From contig DAOWDF010000080.1 in assembly GCA_030639165.1 (NCBI GenBank), positions 1 through 5,519 of the forward strand: a stretch of DNA of 5,519 nucleotides, read 5' to 3'. This DNA is from Alphaproteobacteria bacterium. GTDB taxonomy: Bacteria; Pseudomonadota; Alphaproteobacteria; Micavibrionales; Micavibrionaceae. Shown in pieces: positions 1 through 4,954 of the stretch (the first letter of the stretch is position 1; the number at the start of each line of letters is the position of its first letter). The notes below the pieces were generated by a model. It saw nothing but the letters and a program-made list of their open reading frames with translations, did no database searches and was not told the origin of the DNA. The translations under genes were made by a program, and so were the position numbers.

Positions 1-738
1 TAGAGCATACCATAGAGCAACTGCAATAATAAGATATGGAGCAACCCGCCTTACACCAGCAAAGTTAAGTACCATTAAAATGGCAAAGAATATTACTGCA
101 AAAATCAGAGCGCTGAGCTCTATATTATCAGTATAAAATACGGCAATAACTATGACAGCGCCAAGGTCATCAACTATGGCAAGTGCAACCAGAAACGTTA
201 TCAAAGCCTTGGGAATGCGGCGAGATAGCAAAGATAATATACCAAGGGCAAAGGCTATATCGGTCGCCATAGGTATGCCCCACCCCCCAGCGGTTACGCC
301 TTCAGGATTCAACATGAAATAGACCAAAGCAGGTAGCACCATCCCGCCAATAGCAGCGCCAATAGGCAATATTGCTTTGCGCAAGTTAGATAGCTCGCCT
401 GCTATTATTTCATGTTTTAGCTCAAGCCCAACAACAAAAAAGAAAACAGCCATTAGACCATCATTAACCCAATGGTGGATGGTTTTATCCAGCTTCCAGT
501 AATCGCCTAAGGAAATTGAAAAATGGATATGCCTTATATAATTGTAAATATCATCAAAACCAATATTCACGAGTATAAGGACAATGGCAGCAGTTAATAT
601 TAATAGTAGGCCACTAGTAGTTTGATGGTGCAGAAAATCTTCAAATGGAGTTATTACTTTATTAAACCCCTTTTCCAAAGGAGCAAAGAACACCCCTTCT
701 GAGCAATTATTATCATTCTGTTTTTTACTATTGCTCAT
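1..738 (-). CDS. nhaA: Na+/H+ antiporter NhaA, partial (C-terminus outside window)
   Basis: An open frame of 246 codons runs from an ATG at 738 off the left edge, so the C-terminal third or so is missing. NhaA is an inner-membrane antiporter that exports Na+ (or Li+) in exchange for protons and serves pH and sodium homeostasis. Family signatures are clear: GLELKHE at residues 104-110, GIPMATDIAFALGILSLLSRR at about 154-174 with Asp160 (equivalent of E. coli Asp133), and AIVDDLGAVIVIAVFYT at 187-203 with the paired Asp190/Asp191 (E. coli Asp163/Asp164) that bind the ion. Hydrophobic segments begin near residues 43, 95, 122, 154, 178, 208 and 232. The hydrophilic N-terminus is about 27 residues longer than in E. 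coli. The ribosome-binding site is weak (AAAGGCAAG, then ATTT before ATG). The gene lies 30 bp behind the glycyl-tRNA synthetase gene with no hairpin between, so co-transcription is likely. The conserved lysine of the late helices (E. coli Lys300) cannot be checked here. Confidence 0.95.
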   Translation of the reverse strand, partial: MSNSKKQNDNNCSEGVFFAPLEKGFNKVITPFEDFLHHQTTSGLLLILTAAIVLILVNIGFDDIYNYIRHIHFSISLGDYWKLDKTIHHWVNDGLMAVFFFVVGLELKHEIIAGELSNLRKAILPIGAAIGGMVLPALVYFMLNPEGVTAGGWGIPMATDIAFALGILSLLSRRIPKALITFLVALAIVDDLGAVIVIAVFYTDNIELSALIFAVIFFAILMVLNFAGVRRVAPYLIIAVALWYAL

Positions 739-768
739 AAATTTCTTGCCTTTAACTACAGATTAAAC

Positions 769-2265
769 TTAGCCACCATTAATCTTTTCACGCAAGAAAG
801 CCTTCACCTTATCGAGCGGGATACGCTCTTGCGCCATGGTATTACGGTCACGCACGGTCACGCAATTATCTTCGGCTGTTTCGCTATCCACTGTAAAGCA
901 ATATGGCGTTCCGATTTCATCCTGACGAGCATAACGCTTGCCAATATTTTGCTTGATATCGAGATCAACAACAAACTCATTACGTAGCTCCATATAGAGC
1001 TTTTGTGCTGGCTCAACATGCTCAGGCTTAGCGCTAAGTGGTAATATAGCTGCTTTCTTCGGAGCCATTGATGGATGGAAGTTCAAATAAACGCCAGATG
1101 GGCGGTTTTCATCGACAGTATAAGCTTCACAAATAAGCGCTAGCACGCCGCGCGTAAGGCCAGTTGATGGCTCGATCACATGCGGTAAATAGCGTTTGTT
1201 TTCTTGCTGATCATAATATTCGATCTTAGCACCAGAGTGCTTTTGATGTTGCGTTAAATCGTAGTTACCACGATGCGCAATGCCCTCAAGCTCATCAAAA
1301 CCTGGGGCAGCAAATGGAAATTTATACTCCACATCAATAGTGCGAGAAGAATAATGCGCAAGATCATCTTTTGGTACATCAAGGAAATGCAATGCAGATT
1401 TATCCACACCAAGTGAGAGCCAGAAATTCGTGCGCTGCTCTACCCAGAAGTCAAACCATTTTGGTACATCTTCTTCTTCACAGAACCACTCAAGTTCCAT
1501 TTGTTCAAACTCACGGCTGCGGAAAATGAAGTTACGCGGCGTTACCTCATTACGGAATGCTTTACCAATTTGAGCAATACCGAATGGCACTTTAACGCGG
1601 GAGCTATCAACTACGTTTTTGAAGTTAAGGAATATACCTGCGCAAGTTTCAGGGCGTAGATATGCCTTATTATCATCACTCGCAGTTGCACCAACATAAG
1701 TATGGAACATCATATTAAACTGACGTGGCTCGGTTAATGTGCCTTTGTTTTTTGTATCAGGCCCGACTATATTATTAAAGTTAGCGGCAGGTATCTGATC
1801 AAGCATTTCACGCTCAAAATCATCTATGGACTTGCCTTTTGCCAGTTTTTTAAGGCGTTTCTCTATTAGCTCGTCTTCCGCGTCTTTATCAAAAGCAAAA
1901 GAAACACCTTCCCCATCCTTAGGAATAAGTACGAAAACATGGTCTGCTCTGTAGCGTTTCTTCGATTCGCGGCAATCAACCATCGGGTCGTTAAAACCGC
2001 CAACATGTCCAGAAGCTTCCCAGCAGTTAGGGTTTTGAATGATTGAGCTATCAACGCCGACAATGCTAATGGGCGTGCCGTCAGGACCAATTGGTGGAGC
2101 GATAACCATATCATGCCACCAGCGATCTCTAAGGTTATTCTTTAGCTCTACCCCTAATGGACCATAGTCCCAAAACCCATTGATTCCTCCATATATATCT
2201 GATGCAGCAAATATAAACCCTCTGCGCTTACATAGTGCAACTATATCTTTCATTTGATCTTTCAT
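769..2265 (-). CDS. glyQS: Glycine--tRNA ligase, single-chain alpha2 (dimeric) type
   Basis: This 498-residue class II aminoacyl-tRNA synthetase charges tRNA-Gly with glycine in the cytoplasm. The N-terminus ALCKRRGFIFAASDIYGGINGF (about 10-31) followed by WDYGPLGVELKNN is diagnostic of the homodimeric bacterial/archaeal/eukaryotic GlyRS family, not of the tetrameric GlyQ/GlyS enzyme. Other landmarks are RPETCAG (204-210), motif 2 FRNE (237-240) with REFEQMELEW (251-260), motif 3 EPSTGLTRG (365-373), and a C-terminal anticodon-binding domain from about 404 with IGKRYARQDEIGTPYCFTVD (441-460) and TVRDRNTMAQERIP (470-483). A charged insertion lies around 117-157. The length is within the family range. 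The start is ambiguous: the gene opens with a tandem ATGAAAGAT (M1 at 2265, M5 at 2253), neither has a strong Shine-Dalgarno sequence, and M5 fits the usual family N-terminus equally well. It is divergent from the small-gene operon and probably co-transcribed with nhaA. A dimeric GlyRS is unusual for Proteobacteria, most of which carry the tetramer. Confidence 0.96.
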   Translation of the reverse strand: MKDQMKDIVALCKRRGFIFAASDIYGGINGFWDYGPLGVELKNNLRDRWWHDMVIAPPIGPDGTPISIVGVDSSIIQNPNCWEASGHVGGFNDPMVDCRESKKRYRADHVFVLIPKDGEGVSFAFDKDAEDELIEKRLKKLAKGKSIDDFEREMLDQIPAANFNNIVGPDTKNKGTLTEPRQFNMMFHTYVGATASDDNKAYLRPETCAGIFLNFKNVVDSSRVKVPFGIAQIGKAFRNEVTPRNFIFRSREFEQMELEWFCEEEDVPKWFDFWVEQRTNFWLSLGVDKSALHFLDVPKDDLAHYSSRTIDVEYKFPFAAPGFDELEGIAHRGNYDLTQHQKHSGAKIEYYDQQENKRYLPHVIEPSTGLTRGVLALICEAYTVDENRPSGVYLNFHPSMAPKKAAILPLSAKPEHVEPAQKLYMELRNEFVVDLDIKQNIGKRYARQDEIGTPYCFTVDSETAEDNCVTVRDRNTMAQERIPLDKVKAFLREKINGG

Positions 2266-2291
2266 AACTTAACAACCCGTATCTTTAATGT

Positions 2292-2308
2292 ATTATGCCA
2301 CGCATAAT
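2292..2308. repeat. Inverted repeat ATTATGC-CAC-GCATAAT, possible operator
   Basis: Two perfect 7-bp arms (2292-2298 and 2302-2308) flank a 3-bp centre, 26 bp upstream of the GlyRS start codon and overlapping its candidate -10 box. The size and symmetry would suit a dimeric DNA-binding protein. In RNA the 3-nt loop would also allow a small AT-rich hairpin. The symmetry is seen directly; any regulatory role is inferred. Confidence 0.4.
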
Positions 2309-2332
2309 GGCTTGAAAAACTATATTAAACAA
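2304..2332 (-). promoter_or_regulatory. Candidate sigma-70 promoter for the GlyRS gene
   Basis: Reading leftward, a TTGTTT -35 (2332-2327) is separated by 17 bp from a CATTAT -10 (2309-2304), which puts transcription start near 2297, about 30 nt before the ATG. The boxes match consensus at only 3/6 and 4/6 positions, so this is a weak prediction. The -10 lies inside the inverted repeat at 2292-2308. No T-box or other long leader fits in the space available. Confidence 0.35.
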
Positions 2333-2346
2333 GGGGGTTAACCCCC
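2333..2346. repeat. Perfect 14-bp palindrome GGGGGTTAACCCCC
   Basis: A fully self-complementary 14-mer lies 6 bp upstream of the -35 box of the small-gene operon and next to the candidate -35 of the divergent GlyRS promoter. It stands out sharply from the AT-rich surroundings. It could be an operator shared by the two divergent promoters. It could also form a five-GC-pair hairpin, but no gene is positioned to be terminated by it in either direction and neither flank has a clean T-run, so an operator is the more reasonable guess. Confidence 0.45.
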
Positions 2347-2352
2347 ATTTTC

Positions 2353-2381
2353 TTGACAAATAGCCTTATTTCCTATATGAT
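2353..2381 (+). promoter_or_regulatory. Near-consensus sigma-70 promoter of the small-gene operon
   Basis: A perfect TTGACA -35 box (2353-2358), an optimal 17-bp spacer and a TATGAT -10 box (2376-2381, 5/6 match) make this the best promoter in the window. The predicted start is near A2388, leaving a leader of about 25 nt. An AAAGGG Shine-Dalgarno sequence (2399-2404) sits 8 nt before the ATG at 2413. The strength of these elements suggests that the short downstream genes are genuinely and perhaps abundantly expressed. Confidence 0.8.
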
Positions 2382-2412
2382 GTGACTATATCAATTAGAA
2401 AGGGTTAGCAAG

Positions 2413-2634
2413 ATGCCTAGTTATAGTACCGAAGGAATACAATCTGGTGGGTCAGGAATTAAGGATTCTAATATCTTGAGGCAAGATGCACTTAAACTTG
2501 AAGGCAAGCTAAACCAAAAAGAACAAGGCATAGATGACTTGATATGGGTTGAGTATATAAATGGTCTTTTCAATAATGTCGGCGGATTCTTTCAAAAGGC
2601 ATTTGACAATCATCCAGAGCAGGAGCCTGCATAA
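2413..2634 (+). CDS. Small hypothetical protein (73 aa), first gene of two-gene operon
   Basis: I do not recognise this protein. The coding call rests on context: a near-consensus promoter, an AAAGGG ribosome-binding site 8 nt upstream of the ATG, a stop codon that overlaps the next start, and a terminator after the second gene. The N-terminal 20 residues are Ser/Gly-rich and probably disordered (GIQSGGSGIKDS at 8-19). Residues 20-42 are charged and could form a helix (LRQDALKLEGKLNQKEQ). Residues 43-65 carry the aromatic and hydrophobic residues (LIWVEYINGLFNNVGGFFQKAF), which look more like an amphipathic helix or protein-contact surface than a membrane span. The tail is acidic and proline-containing. 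There are no cysteines, signal peptide or metal-binding motif. It could be a small regulator, a structural or secreted peptide, or half of a two-protein pair with the downstream product; the sequence does not decide. Confidence 0.75.
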   Translation: MPSYSTEGIQSGGSGIKDSNILRQDALKLEGKLNQKEQGIDDLIWVEYINGLFNNVGGFFQKAFDNHPEQEPA

Positions 2635-2780
2635 TGAAAAACGAATTCGCAAATGCTGCTGAAGGTGCAATGGATGCTCCGACTAAGCCTGCAAGAAGAC
2701 CTAGAGTTAGTAAAATACAAAAATTTATAGCAGGCATGAATCAAGAAAGTGCCGATTATGAAGCAATGTACGAGTTTTAA
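2634..2780 (+). CDS. Small hypothetical protein (48 aa), translationally coupled to the 73-aa gene
   Basis: The ATG at 2634 shares its A with the TAA stop of the upstream gene (TAATG), the classic arrangement for termination-reinitiation coupling. The frame ends at the TAA at 2778-2780. The 48-residue product is two-faced: after an Ala-rich start (ANAAEGAMDAP) comes a strongly basic stretch KPARRPRVSKIQK at residues 18-30, then an acidic, aromatic-ending tail (ESADYEAMYEF at 38-48). No transmembrane span or cysteine is seen. The basic segment could bind nucleic acid or the acidic partner encoded just upstream, which is inference only. No separate ribosome-binding site is obvious, so its output probably depends on translation of the 73-aa gene. 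It matches no family I know. Confidence 0.65.
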   Translation: MKNEFANAAEGAMDAPTKPARRPRVSKIQKFIAGMNQESADYEAMYEF

Positions 2781-2788
2781 TAAAACAT

Positions 2789-2807
2789 AAGGGCTTTAAA
2801 AGCCTTT
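2789..2807 (+). other. Hairpin downstream of the small-gene operon
   Basis: Bases 2789-2796 can pair with 2800-2807 (AAGGGCTT with AAGCCTTT, one G-U pair) around a 3-nt loop, starting 8 nt after the 48-aa gene's stop. It is not followed by a proper T-run, so it is a poor intrinsic terminator by itself. It may protect the 3' end or act with the stronger terminator 15 nt further on. Confidence 0.45.
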
Positions 2808-2821
2808 GAGTTTGGGGGATG

Positions 2822-2858
2822 AAAAGACGATTGAAGAAATTCATCGTCTTTTTTGTTT
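2822..2858 (+). terminator. Rho-independent terminator of the small-gene operon
   Basis: A perfect 10-bp stem AAAAGACGAT / ATCGTCTTTT (2822-2831 with 2843-2852) runs directly into TTTGTTT. The inner 11 nt can extend the stem by GAA/TTC around a GAAA tetraloop with one bulged T. The stem, tetraloop and U-rich tail make this the expected end of the two-gene transcript. It also separates that transcript from panB, which starts only 32 nt further on. Confidence 0.85.
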
Positions 2859-2880
2859 ATATAGGACAAATAATTATATA
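2853..2880 (+). promoter_or_regulatory. Weak candidate promoter for panBC
   Basis: TTGTTT (2853-2858), a 16-bp spacer and TATATA (2875-2880) lie between the terminator and panB. If used, transcription would begin near 2887, almost at the start codon, giving a near-leaderless panB mRNA. That would agree with the lack of a well-placed Shine-Dalgarno sequence: the only AGGA, at 2863-2866, is too far upstream. The boxes are poor and this AT-rich stretch could match by chance; read-through of the preceding terminator is the alternative. Confidence 0.25.
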
Positions 2881-2890
2881 GATTAGTAAA

Positions 2891-3682
2891 ATGAACAAAA
2901 TTATATCTCATATTAAGGCGCAGAAAAATGCGAGCCAGCCGCTAGTTTGCTTAACTGCTTATACCTCCCCTATTGCAAAGATACTTGATAAGCATTGCGA
3001 TATATTACTGGTCGGCGATTCACTTGGCATGGTGCTTTACGGCATGGAAAACACGCTAGGTGTTAGCATGGATATGATGATTAATCACGGGCTAGCGGTG
3101 ACGCGCTCCACCAATAATGCCTGCATAGTGGTTGATATGCCCTACGGAAGCTATGAACGCTCCAAAGAAGAAGCATATAAGAACGCCAAGCGCATTATAG
3201 ATGAAACATCATGTCATGCGGTTAAACTTGAGGGCGGAGCCGATATGTCAGAAACTATTGCCTATATAGTTGAACGCTATATTCCCGTAATGGCGCATAT
3301 AGGGCTGCAGCCACAATCGGTAGTAATTGAGGGTGGGTACAAAGTTAAAGGGCGTGATGATGCCAGTATATCAAAGCTAATTTCAGATGCAAAAGCGGTG
3401 GAAAACGCTGGAGCTTTTAGCGTTGTTATTGAGGGCACGATTGAGAATGTTGCTCGCGACCTTAGCAAAGCAATTAATATTCCGACTATCGGTATAGGCG
3501 CTTCTGCGGATTGTGATGGGCAGATATTAGTGACTGATGATATGCTTGGCCTGCTAAGCGATCATACACCTAAATTTGTAAAGAAATACGCCAACCTAGC
3601 CACAGAGATTGATAAAGCCGCGGCTAATTACTCAAAGGAAGTAAAATCAAGGACTTTTCCAAATGAAGATTATACGTACTAA
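2891..3682 (+). CDS. panB: 3-methyl-2-oxobutanoate hydroxymethyltransferase
   Basis: PanB (263 aa, the family's usual length) transfers a hydroxymethyl group from 5,10-methylenetetrahydrofolate to 2-oxoisovalerate to make ketopantoate, the first committed step of pantothenate synthesis. It is a cytoplasmic (beta/alpha)8-barrel that binds Mg2+. The signatures are in order: LTAYTSPIAK (21-30), DILLVGDSLGMVLYG (37-51) with metal ligand Asp43, VVDMPYGSY (80-88) with Asp82, AVKLEGG (110-116) with Lys112 and Glu114, AHIGLQPQSV (135-144), GGYKVKG (148-154), catalytic Glu181 in VIEG, and IPTIGIGASADCDGQILVTDDMLG (197-220). All key residues are present, so the enzyme should be active. The ATG at 2891 is the natural start, although no good Shine-Dalgarno sequence precedes it. 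The 3' end overlaps panC by 20 bp, so the two form one operon. Genes for ketopantoate reductase (panE) and aspartate decarboxylase (panD) are not in this window. Confidence 0.97.
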   Translation: MNKIISHIKAQKNASQPLVCLTAYTSPIAKILDKHCDILLVGDSLGMVLYGMENTLGVSMDMMINHGLAVTRSTNNACIVVDMPYGSYERSKEEAYKNAKRIIDETSCHAVKLEGGADMSETIAYIVERYIPVMAHIGLQPQSVVIEGGYKVKGRDDASISKLISDAKAVENAGAFSVVIEGTIENVARDLSKAINIPTIGIGASADCDGQILVTDDMLGLLSDHTPKFVKKYANLATEIDKAAANYSKEVKSRTFPNEDYTY

Positions 3683-4427
3683 GGCAGAGCTTCAATCTGC
3701 AATAAATCATAATGATAAAATTGGATTTGTGCCTACTATGGGCGCTCTGCATGCGGGGCATTTATCACTTGTAAAACTGGCGCGTGAAAACTCTGATTTT
3801 GTTGTAGCTAGCGTTTTTGTTAACCCTACTCAATTTGCCCCTAATGAAGATTTTGACAGCTACCCGCGTGACGAGAAAGGCGACGCTGCTATGCTAGAGT
3901 CTGCGGGCGCTGATATATTATTTTCACCTACAGCTGAAGTTTTATACCATGATGGTTTTGACAGTGATATTAAGGCGGGATCGGCGGCGCAAGGGTTAGA
4001 GGCAACTTTCCGCCCTACTCATTTTGATGGTGTAGTAAATGTGGTTGCGCGCCTGTTTGATGCGGTTAAGCCTGATATAGCAGTGTTCGGAGAAAAGGAC
4101 TATCAACAGCTTCAAGTCCTAACCGAGATGGTTAAGACCTATAATATGCCAGTAGAAATTATTGGAGCGCCAATTCTGCGCGATGAGCATGGCCTTGCCC
4201 TATCATCACGCAATGCATATTTATCAGCGGACGAGCTAAAAATTGCGCGTAAACTGAATGTTATAGTTAGGAAGTGCGCGCAGGATAAAAATATTAACTC
4301 CGCTAAAGAAACAATACTCGATGCTGGATTTAAGAAAATGGATTATATCGAGGAGCGTTGGGGCAGAATACTAGTTGCGGCGTGGCTTGGAAAAACTCGA
4401 CTAATTGATAACATCTCCGTTAATTGA
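3663..4427 (+). CDS. panC: Pantothenate synthetase (pantoate--beta-alanine ligase), short form
   Basis: PanC condenses pantoate with beta-alanine, using ATP through a pantoyl-adenylate, to give pantothenate. The Rossmann-fold N-terminal domain carries PTMGALHAGHLSL (24-36) with the HIGH-like His30 and His33, FVNPTQFAPNEDFDSYPR (52-69), FDGVVNVVARLF (121-132), GEKDYQQL (143-150) and the KMSKS-like LRDEHGLALSSRNAYLS (172-188). The C-terminal domain ends in the typical ILVAAWLGKTRLIDN (236-250). At 254 residues it is about 30 shorter than E. coli PanC. Much of the loss lies just after DYIE (227-230), where the usual segment of roughly 15 residues before the RILVAAW strand is missing; the frame stays intact and the active-site motifs are complete, so it is probably functional. 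The start lies inside panB, 9 nt after AAGGA (3649-3653), which favours coupled expression of the two enzymes. Confidence 0.96.
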   Translation: MKIIRTKAELQSAINHNDKIGFVPTMGALHAGHLSLVKLARENSDFVVASVFVNPTQFAPNEDFDSYPRDEKGDAAMLESAGADILFSPTAEVLYHDGFDSDIKAGSAAQGLEATFRPTHFDGVVNVVARLFDAVKPDIAVFGEKDYQQLQVLTEMVKTYNMPVEIIGAPILRDEHGLALSSRNAYLSADELKIARKLNVIVRKCAQDKNINSAKETILDAGFKKMDYIEERWGRILVAAWLGKTRLIDNISVN

Positions 4428-4452
4428 CATAATCTACCATCTGATGTAATAT
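4424..4452 (+). promoter_or_regulatory. Candidate promoter for the 133-aa orphan gene
   Basis: A perfect TTGACA (4424-4429) overlaps the TGA stop of panC and is followed, after an optimal 17-bp spacer, by TAATAT (4447-4452, 4/6). Transcription would begin near 4459, about 20 nt before the TTG start. The exact -35 and ideal spacing make it plausible, but AT-rich DNA gives false -10 matches easily. Confidence 0.5.
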
Positions 4453-4474
4453 TATCTAAATAACAAAAGATGGT
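4436..4474 (+). repeat. Inverted repeat ACCATCT / AGATGGT spanning the orphan gene's leader
   Basis: Perfect 7-bp arms at 4436-4442 and 4468-4474 are separated by 25 nt. The right arm contains the only purine-rich stretch (AAAAGATGG) that could act as ribosome-binding site for the TTG at 4480. The left arm lies upstream of the predicted start of transcription, so only read-through RNA from panC could form the hairpin. There is no T-run, so it is not an intrinsic terminator. Confidence 0.35.
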
Positions 4475-4479
4475 TTAAA

Positions 4480-4881
4480 TTGAGTTATATAGTTTGTATA
4501 AAGCCAGGCACAGCGCGCTGCGCAGATTTTTTCAATTATTTATCGGCTGAAAAAAAACGCCTATCAAGAGAGTGGCCAGATAATTTTGGTCTAAGCGAAG
4601 CTGTAAATGCGGGCATACCTCCCGATGATTATGGCTGGTATATAGAGGCTATGCAAAATGCTGTAATTACACGCACCCATTCCGATAATACGGGTAAGAA
4701 TAAGTATAACATTGAAATGGAAGAAATAAGCGCCGAGACTATAGCTGTAATTGAAGCAATATCACGCACAACAAATACACAAGGACATGCACATATAAAT
4801 GCAGCGTATTATATAACCGAAAATGGTGATCGCATTCCAGTATCAAAGTCACACACCCCCACCCCATTTGAAGTAAATTAA
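4480..4881 (+). CDS. Hypothetical protein (133 aa), TTG start
   Basis: I do not recognise this protein. The frame opens with TTG at 4480; an in-frame stop at 4447-4449 and the lack of another start codon between rule out a longer version, and the next internal ATG (codon 58) would lose nearly half the protein. The product is soluble-looking, with no signal peptide or membrane span. Features are a hydrophobic first strand SYIVCIKPG (2-10) with Cys6 and Cys14, a charged helix around 21-31, a segment PPDDYGWYIEAMQNAV (47-62), an acidic helix EEISAETIAVIEAI (81-94), HAHINAAYY (103-111) and a Thr/Pro-rich tail (125-130). Codon use resembles its neighbours, arguing against recent acquisition. It has a candidate promoter of its own, is only 52 bp behind panC, and runs convergently towards rplQ. 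Nothing links it functionally to pantothenate synthesis. Confidence 0.7.
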   Translation: MSYIVCIKPGTARCADFFNYLSAEKKRLSREWPDNFGLSEAVNAGIPPDDYGWYIEAMQNAVITRTHSDNTGKNKYNIEMEEISAETIAVIEAISRTTNTQGHAHINAAYYITENGDRIPVSKSHTPTPFEVN

Positions 4882-4895
4882 CAGGCAATATACCT

Positions 4896-4926
4896 AAAAA
4901 AAAACAGCTCCAAAATCGGAGCTGTT
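4896..4926 (-). terminator. Rho-independent terminator of the rplQ transcript
   Basis: Read leftward, a perfect 9-bp stem AACAGCTCC / GGAGCTGTT (4926-4918 with 4911-4903) with a 6-nt loop leads into a run of nine T residues (4904-4896 on the minus strand, two shared with the stem). This is a textbook terminator for the ribosomal-protein transcript ending in rplQ, placed about 115 bp after its stop codon. In the rightward direction the hairpin is followed by GAGCATTTC with no T-run, so it would stop transcription of the convergent 133-aa gene much less well. Confidence 0.9.
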
Positions 4927-4954
4927 GAGCATTTCTATAGCAAACTATATTTAT

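Noticed and set aside
1866..2114. 82-codon frame on the minus strand inside the GlyRS gene
   Set aside because: It lies wholly within the strongly supported glycyl-tRNA synthetase gene in another frame, has no ribosome-binding site, and its composition is what an out-of-frame reading would give.
2333..2352. GC palindrome read as an intrinsic terminator
   Set aside because: No gene ends upstream of it on either strand and neither flank has a continuous T-run, so a terminator has no purpose here.
2266..2412. T-box or amino-acid-responsive leader for the glycyl-tRNA synthetase gene
   Set aside because: The space before the start is too short for a T-box, and no specifier, antiterminator or terminator arrangement is visible.
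3277..3468. 63-codon frame antisense to panB
   Set aside because: It is antisense to conserved panB codons, with no promoter or ribosome-binding site and no recognisable motif.
4470..4478. Three-codon frame ATG GTT TAA just before the orphan gene's TTG start
   Set aside because: It is in a different frame and too short to judge. It could be a minimal upstream ORF, but nothing distinguishes it from chance.
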